Assembly (NCBI GenBank): GCA_016183025.1
Contig: JACPFL010000276.1
Span: forward strand, 17,354-52,813
Reading direction: 5' to 3'
Length of the DNA stretch: 35,460 bases
From: Deltaproteobacteria bacterium
GTDB taxonomy: Bacteria > Desulfobacterota > JACPFL01
In this document: positions 1-6,896 of the stretch, one piece after another
How the letters are laid out: the number at the start of each line of letters is the position of its first letter
Position numbering within the stretch: position 1 is the stretch's first letter
Notes under the pieces: model-generated
Told to the model about the DNA's origin: nothing
Databases searched by the model: none
The model's input: only the letters and a program-made list of their open reading frames with translations
Position numbers and translations under genes: made by a program

Positions 1-373
1 ACGTGCTCGAGAGCGCCATGTCGTAGCTGGAGCCGTCGCCCGCCAGGACAACGACCTGCATGTCGTCTTCCGGACGAAGCCGTCCTTTGGCCTGGAGGAT
101 GTCCAGCGCATCTCGCACGCCCTGCGCGCCTGCCGGCGCGCTCCCCATCGTGGTGTAGAGCCAGGAGCCGCGGAAGGGGGTGAAGGGGAAGACGGCCAGC
201 GAGGTGAAGCAGCCCGCCGCGTTGACGTAGACCACGCGGTCGCCCAGCACCTTGGCCGCTAGGCGGAGGGCGTCGAGGCCCCCGCACCCGGCACACATGG
301 TCGTGCCCGGGAGGATGGACTCCTCGCGGGGGAACTCCTTGAGGTTGCGGAACCTCCGCGCCTCGGCGGTCAC
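1..373 (-). CDS. porB: 2-oxoacid:ferredoxin oxidoreductase beta subunit, first system (partial, N-terminal part)
   Basis: The beta subunit binds thiamine diphosphate and a [4Fe-4S] cluster and oxidatively decarboxylates a 2-oxoacid, probably pyruvate, to acyl-CoA while reducing ferredoxin. Only the first 124 codons are present; the gene runs off the left edge. Visible are the cluster motif CAGCG (residues 27-31) and the start of the TPP/Mg motif GDGSSYD (112-118). The GTG start at 373 overlaps the alpha stop (GTGA) and follows a strong Shine-Dalgarno (GGAAGGAGG), so the two are translationally coupled. It is the third gene of the fused gamma-delta, alpha, beta operon. The exact 2-oxoacid cannot be read from this fragment. 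Confidence 0.9.
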   Translation of the reverse strand, partial: MTAEARRFRNLKEFPREESILPGTTMCAGCGGLDALRLAAKVLGDRVVYVNAAGCFTSLAVFPFTPFRGSWLYTTMGSAPAGAQGVRDALDILQAKGRLRPEDDMQVVVLAGDGSSYDMALSST

Positions 374-1587
374 GGGGTCACCTCCTTCCCCGCGATCCGC
401 AGGAGCGCCCGCGTCTCCCGGAGCTCGGCCTCGGTGCAGAGCAGGCGCGGGGGCGGCGTCTCGCCCGTGACTGCGGCCCGCTGGAGGTCGCCGAGGATGT
501 GGTCGAACTCCGCTGGGCTGATCTCCTTGCCGCCCAGTCCGCCGACGTACGACAGGAGCGGTGGGTGGGTGGGCTCGTGGTAGAGCGTGGCCGCCACCTC
601 CGCGAAGGTGATCCCCCCGGCCCCGATCCCGAGGTTCTGGTCGATCACGGCCACGGCCCGGCGGCCGCGCAGCGCCACAGCCACAGCCTCTCCCGGAAAC
701 GGGCGGAGCACCCGGAGGCGCAGGAGCCCAAGCCTGATCCCACGCTCGCGAGCGCGTGCCACAGCCGCCCGCCCCTTTGTGGCGAAGGCGTTGGACATGA
801 CGAGGACGAAGTCCGCGTCATCCAGGTGGTCCCCTTCGACGACGCCATAGCGCCGCCCGAACGCCTCGGCAAAGGCGGCGGCCGCCTCCTCGTGCACCGC
901 CAGGGCGTTCCGGGCGGCGAGGTGCATCTGGTAGCGGAAGTAGGAATACTGCGCGCCGCTCAGCACCGCCACCCCCTGGGCCATCGGCTTCCCCGCCCGG
1001 ATGAAGGCGTGCCGCGGCTCATAGGGGGGCAGGAAGGCCCGCACCACCTCGCTCTCTGGCAGTGAGACCATCTCTCGCGTGAAGGAGAGGTAGAAGCCGT
1101 CCTGGTTAATGAGGGCGGGGAGCAGCACCCGGCGGTCCTCGGCGATCCAGTAGGCGAGCAGGACCGAGTCCACGATCTCCTGGCAGGTCTCGGCGTGGAT
1201 CTGCAGGAACCCCGCGTCGCGGGCAGCGAGGACGTCGTTGTGGTCCGGCTCCAGGGTGATCGGGGAGGCCAGAGCCCGGGAGACGTTCACCAGGACGAGG
1301 GGGACCCGCCACCCCGCCACCGTGTAGAGCACCTCCATGGCGTACAGGAGCCCCTGGCTCGAGGTCGCGGTGAAGACCCGCGCGCCTGCCGCGGCGGCGG
1401 CCCCGGCGGCAGTCATCATCGAGTGCTCCGAGTCCATCATCACGAAGCGGGCGGACAGCTCGCCTTCTGCCACCCAGCGGGCCAGCGTCTCGATGATCTC
1501 CGTTTGGGGGGTGATGGGGAAGGCCGGGACGTAGTCCACCTCGGCGAGGCGGGCGCCCCACGCCGCGGCCTGGTTGCCGGTCATCAT
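370..1587 (-). CDS. porA: 2-oxoacid:ferredoxin oxidoreductase alpha subunit, first system
   Basis: The alpha subunit carries the pyrimidine-binding part of the TPP site in pyruvate-type oxidoreductases. The product is 405 residues, a normal PorA length. Early family motifs are FPITPQTEI and, further on, SEHSMMTAAGAAAAAGARVFTATSSQG split over the conserved substrate/TPP region; a C-terminal transketolase-like domain follows (LRVLRPFPG, near residue 300). The ATG at 1587 overlaps the stop of the upstream gamma-delta gene (TGATG); ATG 1584 and GTG 1590 or 1599 are alternatives. The reading frame stays open further upstream to 1752, but there it lies inside the ferredoxin domain of the preceding gene. 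Substrate assignment to pyruvate rests on overall PorA resemblance. Confidence 0.9.
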   Translation of the reverse strand: MMTGNQAAAWGARLAEVDYVPAFPITPQTEIIETLARWVAEGELSARFVMMDSEHSMMTAAGAAAAAGARVFTATSSQGLLYAMEVLYTVAGWRVPLVLVNVSRALASPITLEPDHNDVLAARDAGFLQIHAETCQEIVDSVLLAYWIAEDRRVLLPALINQDGFYLSFTREMVSLPESEVVRAFLPPYEPRHAFIRAGKPMAQGVAVLSGAQYSYFRYQMHLAARNALAVHEEAAAAFAEAFGRRYGVVEGDHLDDADFVLVMSNAFATKGRAAVARARERGIRLGLLRLRVLRPFPGEAVAVALRGRRAVAVIDQNLGIGAGGITFAEVAATLYHEPTHPPLLSYVGGLGGKEISPAEFDHILGDLQRAAVTGETPPPRLLCTEAELRETRALLRIAGKEVTP

Positions 1588-2489
1588 CACGCGCTCCACG
1601 GCCGTACCTCGCGCTCGTGGGTGATTACGTGGATCGGGCACTCCTCGACGCAGATCAGGCATCCCTTGCAGACCTCGTAGTCGATGATGGGCCTGTCCTC
1701 CGCGTCCAGGCTGATCGCCCCCTCGGGACAGCGCAGGAAACAGATCCAGCATCGGGTGCAGCGCTCGAAGTCCACCATCGGTCTGAAGATCCGCCAGCTC
1801 CCGGTGCGCCGCAGGGGGGTGTTGGCCGGGCCCATCACGCTCGCCGTCCCCAGCTCGGGCGGGTCATAGGCGACGTCCACCACCAGCGGGGCGGAGGGCA
1901 CGCAGGGCGCCGGGCGCAGCCCGATGGGGCGCACACAGGCGTAGGCCAGATCGGCCAGCTTGAGGTTGGCTTCGATCAGCGCCTCCGGGAGGTCAAGGTC
2001 TGCCAGCTCCTGGGCGAGGGCCAGCATGGTGCTGGATCGGCTGAGCCCCAGCATCCGGCACGCCGCCGCAGCCAGGGCTGCGGAGACCCCGGCCGCGCTG
2101 CCGGCCCAGTCAAGCGCCAGGGCGGTGAAGTCGTGAGCTTCCACCGGCCCTGTGCGGCCGTATCGCGCCCGAACTTCCGCGGAGCTGTGGGGGGTGTTCA
2201 GGAGCAGGGGGGCCTCAGGCTGCACACCGGCCAGCGGGGCCGCACCCGGGTCGTCCAGCAGGGTGTCATCAGCGACCACGAGGAGGTCGGGCGTGCTGAC
2301 CAGCCCGCGCTCCAGGATCGGCCCCGTGGCGATCCGGGCGTACGCGGTCATCGGGGCCCCCCGTCGTTCGGCCCCGTACACTAGCGCATCCTGGGCGGTG
2401 CAGCCATCCAGGGCTGCGGCGGTTCCGACCACCCGGCTGGCGGTCTTCATCCCTTGCCCGCCGCGGCCGTGGAAACGGGTCTGAAGCAT
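1587..2489 (-). CDS. 2-oxoacid:ferredoxin oxidoreductase, fused gamma and delta (ferredoxin) subunits
   Basis: One 300-residue protein combines two subunits that are separate in the second system at 29380-30274. The N-terminal ~190 residues are a PorG domain, beginning with the typical GRGGQG loop (residues 8-13). The C-terminal ~60 residues are a two-cluster ferredoxin (PorD-like): cysteines at 244, 247, 250, 254 and 274, 277, 280, 284 in two CxxCxxCxxxCP motifs. These clusters would carry electrons from the beta-subunit cluster to external ferredoxin. It is first in the operon, 24 bp downstream of a sigma-54-type promoter. Gamma-delta fusion is known in this family; its presence beside an unfused paralogue suggests the two enzymes have separate origins. 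Confidence 0.9.
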   Translation of the reverse strand: MLQTRFHGRGGQGMKTASRVVGTAAALDGCTAQDALVYGAERRGAPMTAYARIATGPILERGLVSTPDLLVVADDTLLDDPGAAPLAGVQPEAPLLLNTPHSSAEVRARYGRTGPVEAHDFTALALDWAGSAAGVSAALAAAACRMLGLSRSSTMLALAQELADLDLPEALIEANLKLADLAYACVRPIGLRPAPCVPSAPLVVDVAYDPPELGTASVMGPANTPLRRTGSWRIFRPMVDFERCTRCWICFLRCPEGAISLDAEDRPIIDYEVCKGCLICVEECPIHVITHEREVRPWSA

Positions 2490-2512
2490 CCGTCCTCCCG
2501 TCCGGTGAGGAA

Positions 2513-2528
2513 TGCATCACACATGCCT
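2513..2528 (-). promoter_or_regulatory. sigma-54 (-24/-12) promoter of the first oxidoreductase operon
   Basis: Read on the minus strand the site is AGGCATGTGTGATGCA. It keeps GGCA, the ten-base spacing between GG and GC, and TGCA, close to the RpoN consensus TGGCACG-N4-TTGCA. It lies 24 bp before the ATG of the gamma-delta gene, and enhancer-like dyads lie about 65 bp further upstream. The call is by eye. Confidence 0.65.
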
Positions 2529-2593
2529 GTGTCCCCGCCCCGATCCTCCTGACGTAAGGCCGCGATAGGAAAGGCGGACAGGAGGGCCACCCC

Positions 2594-2641
2594 GACAGGC
2601 TGCCCGGAGACCTGACAAAACGCTCGGGAGTTGTCGGCAGG
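2594..2641. promoter_or_regulatory. Enhancer-like (UAS) cluster upstream of the first oxidoreductase operon
   Basis: The dyad GACAGGCTGCC is at 2594-2604. A longer inverted pair follows, with CCTGACAAAA at 2611-2620 and TTGTCGGCAG at 2631-2640. The same elements, in the same order and at almost the same distance from the promoter (65 versus 64 bp), occur before the V/A-ATPase operon (26332-26372). The position and dyad form suit a binding site for an NtrC-type activator. It also lies between por1 and the divergent rtcA, so it could serve both, but I see no convincing rtcA promoter. Confidence 0.55.
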
Positions 2642-2761
2642 GCCGGACGGGGCGAAGATCAGGTATGTCCCGGCTGGGGCCTGGGAAACTATCAGGGACC
2701 GCGCTCTCCGTTCTCTGGTATGCCTGATGAAGGGGCCTTGAGGCGAAGCGAGGGACGAACC

Positions 2762-3853
2762 GTGGAACGGAGAGGGAGCGAAGGTACGCCCGGTCTGCTG
2801 ACGCTCGACGGCGCCTACGGCGAGGGCGGCGGCCAGATCCTCCGCACGGCTCTCTCCCTGGCGGTCGCGCTCCGTCGCTCCGTAGCCCTGACCCGGATCC
2901 GGACCGGGCGGCCGAAGCCCGGGCTTCAGCCACAGCACCTGACCGTGGTCCGGGCCCTTGCCGCGATCAGTGACGCCAAGGTGGCTGGCGATGCGCTCGG
3001 CTCCACGGAGCTCAGCTTCACCCCGCGCACGCTCCAGGGCGGGAGCTACCGCTTCGATGTCGGGGCCATCAAAGGGAGCGCCGGGGCGGTGTCTCTCCTC
3101 TTCCAGGCCTTGCTCCTCCCGCTAGCCTTCGCCCCAACCCCGTCCCGCCTCACGCTCATCGGTGGGACCCATGTACCCTGGAGCCCGCCGGTCCACTACC
3201 TCACGGAGGTGTTTCTCCCGGCGCTCGGTCGGATCGGAGTGGAGGCGCAGCTCGCGCTCCATCGCTGGGGATGGTATCCGGCAGGTGGCGGAGAGGTCGA
3301 GGGGAGGATCATCCCTACCCGCGAGCTCCAGGGGTTCCGGCCCGAGGTGCACCAAGTCCACACATCGATCACCGGGCTCTCAGCGGTCTCCCGTCTGCCG
3401 CGCTCGATCGCGGAGCGTCAACGCCGGCGTGCTGAGGAGCGACTCTCGGCCGCCAGGGTCGTCGCCCGGATCTCCGTGCAGGAAGACACCACTGCTCGGA
3501 GCCCGGGGACGCTACTCTTCCTCGCCAAGCCTGGCAGGGCCGGGTTCCCTGCGCTCGGGCGCCGCGGGGTCACGGCCGAGCAAGTCGCCGACGAGGCGGT
3601 GGAGGGGCTCCTCGCCTATCTGGCCAGCGGCGCCGCAGTGGACGACCACCTGGCGGACCAGCTCGTGCCATTCCTTGCGCTCGGCCGGGAGGGCTCCGAG
3701 TTCACCTGCCCGACGCTCTCGCCCCACCTCCGGACGGTCGCGTGGGTCGTCCAGCAGTTCCTGCCCGTCCGGATCGAGCTGGCCGATGCTTACCCGGCAC
3801 GGGTCCGGATAATTCCGGGAGGGAGCGCGCCAGCCGAGGCCCGGAGAACCTGA
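2762..3853 (+). CDS. rtcA: RNA 3'-terminal phosphate cyclase
   Basis: RtcA converts an RNA 3'-phosphate to a 2',3'-cyclic phosphate using ATP through a covalent histidine-AMP. The product is 363 residues against about 340 in the family. Family hallmarks are the opening motif LDGAYGEGGGQILRTAL, followed by RTGRPKPGLQPQH, then KGSAGAVSLLFQALL, and the nucleotidyl-histidine motif DDHLADQ with His296. I chose GTG 2762 because a purine-rich AGGG precedes it at good spacing; ATG 2720 lies in frame 14 codons upstream but has no ribosome-binding site. The gene is divergent from por1 and no RtcB or RtcR gene is nearby. Known RtcA roles are in RNA repair and end healing; the substrate here is unknown. 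Confidence 0.93.
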   Translation: MERRGSEGTPGLLTLDGAYGEGGGQILRTALSLAVALRRSVALTRIRTGRPKPGLQPQHLTVVRALAAISDAKVAGDALGSTELSFTPRTLQGGSYRFDVGAIKGSAGAVSLLFQALLLPLAFAPTPSRLTLIGGTHVPWSPPVHYLTEVFLPALGRIGVEAQLALHRWGWYPAGGGEVEGRIIPTRELQGFRPEVHQVHTSITGLSAVSRLPRSIAERQRRRAEERLSAARVVARISVQEDTTARSPGTLLFLAKPGRAGFPALGRRGVTAEQVADEAVEGLLAYLASGAAVDDHLADQLVPFLALGREGSEFTCPTLSPHLRTVAWVVQQFLPVRIELADAYPARVRIIPGGSAPAEARRT

Positions 3854-3927
3854 CAGGAGCGTCAGGGGGCGAAGGCGGGCCGAAGGAGTGGAAGCCAGGC
3901 TCTGAAGGACGCGGCAGGACCGGCCAG

Positions 3928-4458
3928 CTAAGGATGCCGCTCCCACCAGAAGGGCCAGCGGCGGCGGGTGGGCGGGGATTCCCGCCAGAGCGGATGCCCC
4001 GTCGCTCCTCTGAGGCGGAGGGTGTGGCCGCTCCGCTCGTCCTCGAGGGTCTGGACGATGATGACGACCCGGCCGTCCCGCTCCACGAGCTTCGAGCCTT
4101 TGACCACGAGCCGGTCGCCCGGGGCGAGGGTGGCGCCCAGGTCCCGCACGAACCACTGTGGGCCCAGCCACAGGAGGAAGGGGCTCCCCTCCGAGGGGTC
4201 GGCCGGTTGCAGCCTCACCCACACGGGCTGATCCGGGCTCGAGCCGGACTCGACGGCCGCCACGGTGCCCCGGACCTGGACTACGGTGTTCAGGTCGTAG
4301 CCCATCATGTGCGGGGGATGCCGGCGCCCCCACATCTGTGCGCGGCCAGTCGACACGAAGGCCAGGAGCGCGACCGGAAGGAGGAGCCCCACGAGCCAAG
4401 GCCGAGGTCTTCGCCCCGGACTACGCCCCGTGGCTCCCGTCGGCTCCCGGACGTGCAT
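3928..4458 (-). CDS. Small exported or membrane-anchored protein, OB-fold-like
   Basis: The product is 176 residues. A basic N-terminus (several RR pairs) is followed by one hydrophobic segment (LVGLLLPVALLAFVSTGRAQ, near residues 22-41), which ends like a signal-peptidase site. The mature part is about 135 residues, begins Met/His/Pro-rich (MWGRRHPPHMMGYD), and continues with beta-strand-rich sequence of the pattern VRGTVAAVE...GDRLVVKGSKLV...GRVVIIVQTLE, which resembles small periplasmic OB-type folds. I do not recognise a named family. ATG 4458 follows GAGG; the frame is open much further upstream, but that part overlaps the hairpin and the spy-like gene and looks non-coding. It lies 82 bp downstream of the Spy-like gene, suggesting a shared transcript and a metal- or envelope-stress role. 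Confidence 0.6.
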   Translation of the reverse strand: MHVREPTGATGRSPGRRPRPWLVGLLLPVALLAFVSTGRAQMWGRRHPPHMMGYDLNTVVQVRGTVAAVESGSSPDQPVWVRLQPADPSEGSPFLLWLGPQWFVRDLGATLAPGDRLVVKGSKLVERDGRVVIIVQTLEDERSGHTLRLRGATGHPLWRESPPTRRRWPFWWERHP

Positions 4459-4493
4459 CGCCTCAAGACCCCCGGCCGGGATTCTCCCAATGC

Positions 4494-4533
4494 AGGAGGG
4501 GTGGGCGGGAAAGGCTCCCCGCCCACCCCTCCT
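4494..4533. terminator. Strong intercistronic hairpin
   Basis: A perfect 16-bp inverted repeat has arms at 4494-4509 and 4518-4533 and an 8-base loop. It lies just after the stop of the Spy-like gene and before the downstream exported-protein gene. No T-run follows on either strand, so it may be an attenuator or an mRNA 3'-end stabiliser rather than a full rho-independent terminator. Confidence 0.6.
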
Positions 4534-4540
4534 CTCGCCG

Positions 4541-5137
4541 CTAGAAAGCCCCGCAGGGCCCGAATCCGGCGCCTGGACCGGCCCCCATCGCCCTGGGGCC
4601 GTAGCCCATGCCTCGCCCCGGCCCAACGCCCTGGCGGGTCCCGGTCCCCCACATCATCCCGTGGGGTCCCACGGTCCCGAGCTGGGCCCGCTGCTCCGGG
4701 GTCAGGATCGCCAGCAGGGCCTCCCGGTTCTTGGTGGCCTTCTCGTAAAGCTGCGCCCTCAGATCTTGCACAGTCTTCTCAGCCGTCTCGATCTTGGCCT
4801 GGTCCCGTGGCTCAGTCCGATAGAGCGTCCGGAGCTCAAACCACTTCGTGTGCAGCTCAGTGCGGAGCGGAGCCGTCTCCTTGACGAACTCCTGGTGCAG
4901 CGTGGTGAGCTTCCCCTGCTGCTCCGGAGTCAGGGTGGGCAGCGCCGCCGGGCCGGAGCCCATCATGCCGCCGCCTGTGCCGGGGCCCATCATGCCGCCG
5001 CTTGTGCCGGGGCCCATCATCCCCGCGCTGTAGCCCATGCCACGCCCCGGCCCGAAGCCTGGCCCGATTGCCAGGGCTGCCGTGGCGGCGGCCAGCACGA
5101 TCCCGAGTGCCAGCCAGCCGATCGCCGTCCGTTTCAT
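4541..5137 (-). CDS. Spy/CpxP-like periplasmic protein with Met/Gly-rich repeats
   Basis: The product is 198 residues with a clear Sec signal peptide (residues 1-23, ending ALA). Residues 24-65 are low complexity and contain three tandem copies of a unit like MMGPGTGGG. The helical core (about 67-155) starts with LTPEQQGKL and ends with ILTPEQRAQL; this paired LTPEQ pattern is typical of Spy/CpxP and zinc-resistance (ZraP-like) periplasmic proteins. The C-terminus is again Gly/Met-rich (GPGRGMGYGP). Relatives act as ATP-independent periplasmic chaperones or metal-binding sensors. The Met-rich arms suggest soft-metal binding, which is inference. The ribosome-binding site GGGAGGAGGAG precedes ATG 5137, and a sigma-54-like promoter lies about 50 bp upstream. 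Confidence 0.8.
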   Translation of the reverse strand: MKRTAIGWLALGIVLAAATAALAIGPGFGPGRGMGYSAGMMGPGTSGGMMGPGTGGGMMGSGPAALPTLTPEQQGKLTTLHQEFVKETAPLRTELHTKWFELRTLYRTEPRDQAKIETAEKTVQDLRAQLYEKATKNREALLAILTPEQRAQLGTVGPHGMMWGTGTRQGVGPGRGMGYGPRAMGAGPGAGFGPCGAF

Positions 5138-5186
5138 TGTTCTCCTCCTCCCGTCCTCAACGGGCTATGGGTTCGTCCTCTGGGAT

Positions 5187-5202
5187 TGCAGAGGCGATGC
5201 CC
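5187..5202 (-). promoter_or_regulatory. sigma-54-type promoter of the Spy-like gene
   Basis: On the minus strand the site is GGGCATCGCCTCTGCA, with GG and GC ten bases apart. It shares 12 of 16 bases, and the GGGCATC start, with the fumC-operon and ATPase-operon sites. No GACA-N3-TGTC dyad was found upstream. Instead an AT-rich patch at 5225-5280 holds an imperfect GTGT...ACAC dyad (5224-5243), perhaps for a different activator. Confidence 0.55.
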
Positions 5203-5372
5203 AGGAGAAGCTCGACCGAGAATGTGTCTCAGAGTTATCACACTAACTACCGTATTTCAAAGGTCTTCTAATCATCCTTTCAGGGGCTATCGGTCTAGGC
5301 GTCTCCCAGGGGCCAGGCCGATTGCTGCAGGGATTGCACCACGCCGCGCAAGGGCTGCAGCGCCTGCGAAGC

Positions 5373-6896
5373 TCAGGGATCACTCGCCGGACGTTGGTTG
5401 GTGAGCCCATAGCTCTTGAGTCGGTACTGCAGGGTGCGGAGGGCCATCCCCAGGCGCCTGGCGGCCAGGCGCCGGTTCCCTCCGGTCTCCTCGAGCGCCC
5501 GCAGGATGGCTGCCTTCTCGATCTCCTCCATGGTACCGGGCTGGGGCGTCGGTGCTGCCCCGGGGGAGCGGACTCCGAGCGCGAGGTTCTCCGGCTGGAT
5601 CTCCTCCCCCCGGGCGACGATCAGGGTGCGCTCAATTGCATGCTCCAGCTCGCGGACGTTCCCGGGCCAGGCGTACTCGAGCAGGGACTGGACCGTGGCC
5701 CTGGAGAGGCGGAGACCCTCGCGGTGATGGCGGGATGCCACCCGGGCCAGGAAGGTCGTGGCCAGCGGCAGGATATCCTCGCGACGCTCTCTGAGCGGCG
5801 GGAGGTGGATGGGGAACACCTTGAGGCGATAGTAGAGGTCCTCCCGGAACCCGCGCTCCAGCACCGCCTGCTCGAGGTCCCGGTTGGTGGCGGCCACGAG
5901 ACGGACGTCCACGCGGATCGTCCGCGTCCCGCCCACCCGTTCGAACTGGCGCTCCTGCAGTACGCGCAGGAGTCGCGCCTGGAGCGCCGGGCTCATGTCC
6001 CCCACCTCGTCGAGAAACAGCGTGCCCCCATCGGCTAGCTCGAAGCGCCCGCGTCGCTGGGCCACGGCCCCGGTGAAGGCGCCCCGCTCATGTCCGAACA
6101 GCTCGCTCTCCAGCAGGTTCTCCGGGATCGCCACGCAGCTCACCGGGATGAACGGCCGATCAGCCCGAGGGCTCAGCCCGTGGATGGCCCGGGCGATGAC
6201 CCCCTTGCCGGTCCCGCTCTGTCCGGTCATGAGCACGGTGGCCGTGGTCGGGGCCACCAGGCGGACCAGCTCCAGGACCTCCTGCATCGCTCGGCTGACC
6301 GCGATGATCGGCTCCGGCAGGCCGGGGATCGAGACCGTGGTCTCCCCTGCCTCGAGGCGGCGGCCGGCACGGCCGCTGGCGGGTGGCTGGGCCCGGGCCC
6401 AGATCCCGCGCGACCGGGAGTTCCCTTCCCTGACGGCTGCAGCGGCCGGTGGGGTCCCGGTCTGTCCCGGTGCCGCCGGGGAGTGCGGCCCCCCGGGGAG
6501 GTCCGACCGCGCGCTCGCCTGGGCTCGTTCTGTCAGGGCCTTGCGCACGAGGAGCCGCAGCTCCTCGGGGCTCCCGAGCGGCTTCAGCAGGTAGTCGTAC
6601 GCGCCCCGGCGCATCGCCTCCACGGCCGAGGGGATGGTGCCGTAGGCCGTCAGCAGGATCACCGTGGTCTCGGGGTGCAGGCTCTTCACCTGTTCCAGCA
6701 GGTCGAGCCCGGAGAGACCGGGCATCCTGAGGTCGGTGATGATCATGTCAGCCGGCGCCTCCCGGAGCGCTTCGAGCGCAGCCCCGCCGTCCCTTGCCTC
6801 CCGGACCTCGTAGCCGGCATCGCGGAGCACCCGGGAGAGGAGCAGGCGCATCGAGGCCTCATCGTCCACTACCAGAATCCGGATGCGCTCAGACAC
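5373..6896 (-). CDS. NtrC-family sigma-54-dependent response regulator (enhancer-binding protein)
   Basis: The product is 507 residues with three domains. The receiver (1-125) has acidic residues D11 and D12, phospho-acceptor D55 in DLRMPG, and Lys105. A Pro/Ala/Gly-rich linker (126-188) follows. The AAA+ domain (about 193-430) has Walker A GQSGTGKG (225-232), the sigma-54 contact loop GAFTGA (272-277) and Walker B LFLDEVGD (293-300). A Fis-type helix-turn-helix (about 455-497) ends the protein. It would use ATP to remodel RpoN polymerase after phosphorylation by the kinase encoded just upstream. The GTG start overlaps the kinase stop by 8 bp. It is the only activator of this class in the window, and its own operon carries a sigma-54 promoter, so autoregulation and control of the dyad-bearing operons are plausible. 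Confidence 0.95.
   Translation of the reverse strand: MSERIRILVVDDEASMRLLLSRVLRDAGYEVREARDGGAALEALREAPADMIITDLRMPGLSGLDLLEQVKSLHPETTVILLTAYGTIPSAVEAMRRGAYDYLLKPLGSPEELRLLVRKALTERAQASARSDLPGGPHSPAAPGQTGTPPAAAAVREGNSRSRGIWARAQPPASGRAGRRLEAGETTVSIPGLPEPIIAVSRAMQEVLELVRLVAPTTATVLMTGQSGTGKGVIARAIHGLSPRADRPFIPVSCVAIPENLLESELFGHERGAFTGAVAQRRGRFELADGGTLFLDEVGDMSPALQARLLRVLQERQFERVGGTRTIRVDVRLVAATNRDLEQAVLERGFREDLYYRLKVFPIHLPPLRERREDILPLATTFLARVASRHHREGLRLSRATVQSLLEYAWPGNVRELEHAIERTLIVARGEEIQPENLALGVRSPGAAPTPQPGTMEEIEKAAILRALEETGGNRRLAARRLGMALRTLQYRLKSYGLTNQRPASDP

Noticed and set aside
2641-2660. A GG-N10-GC match pointing at rtcA
   Set aside because: Only the spacing fits; neither -24 nor -12 flanks resemble the consensus, and such matches are frequent by chance in GC-rich DNA.
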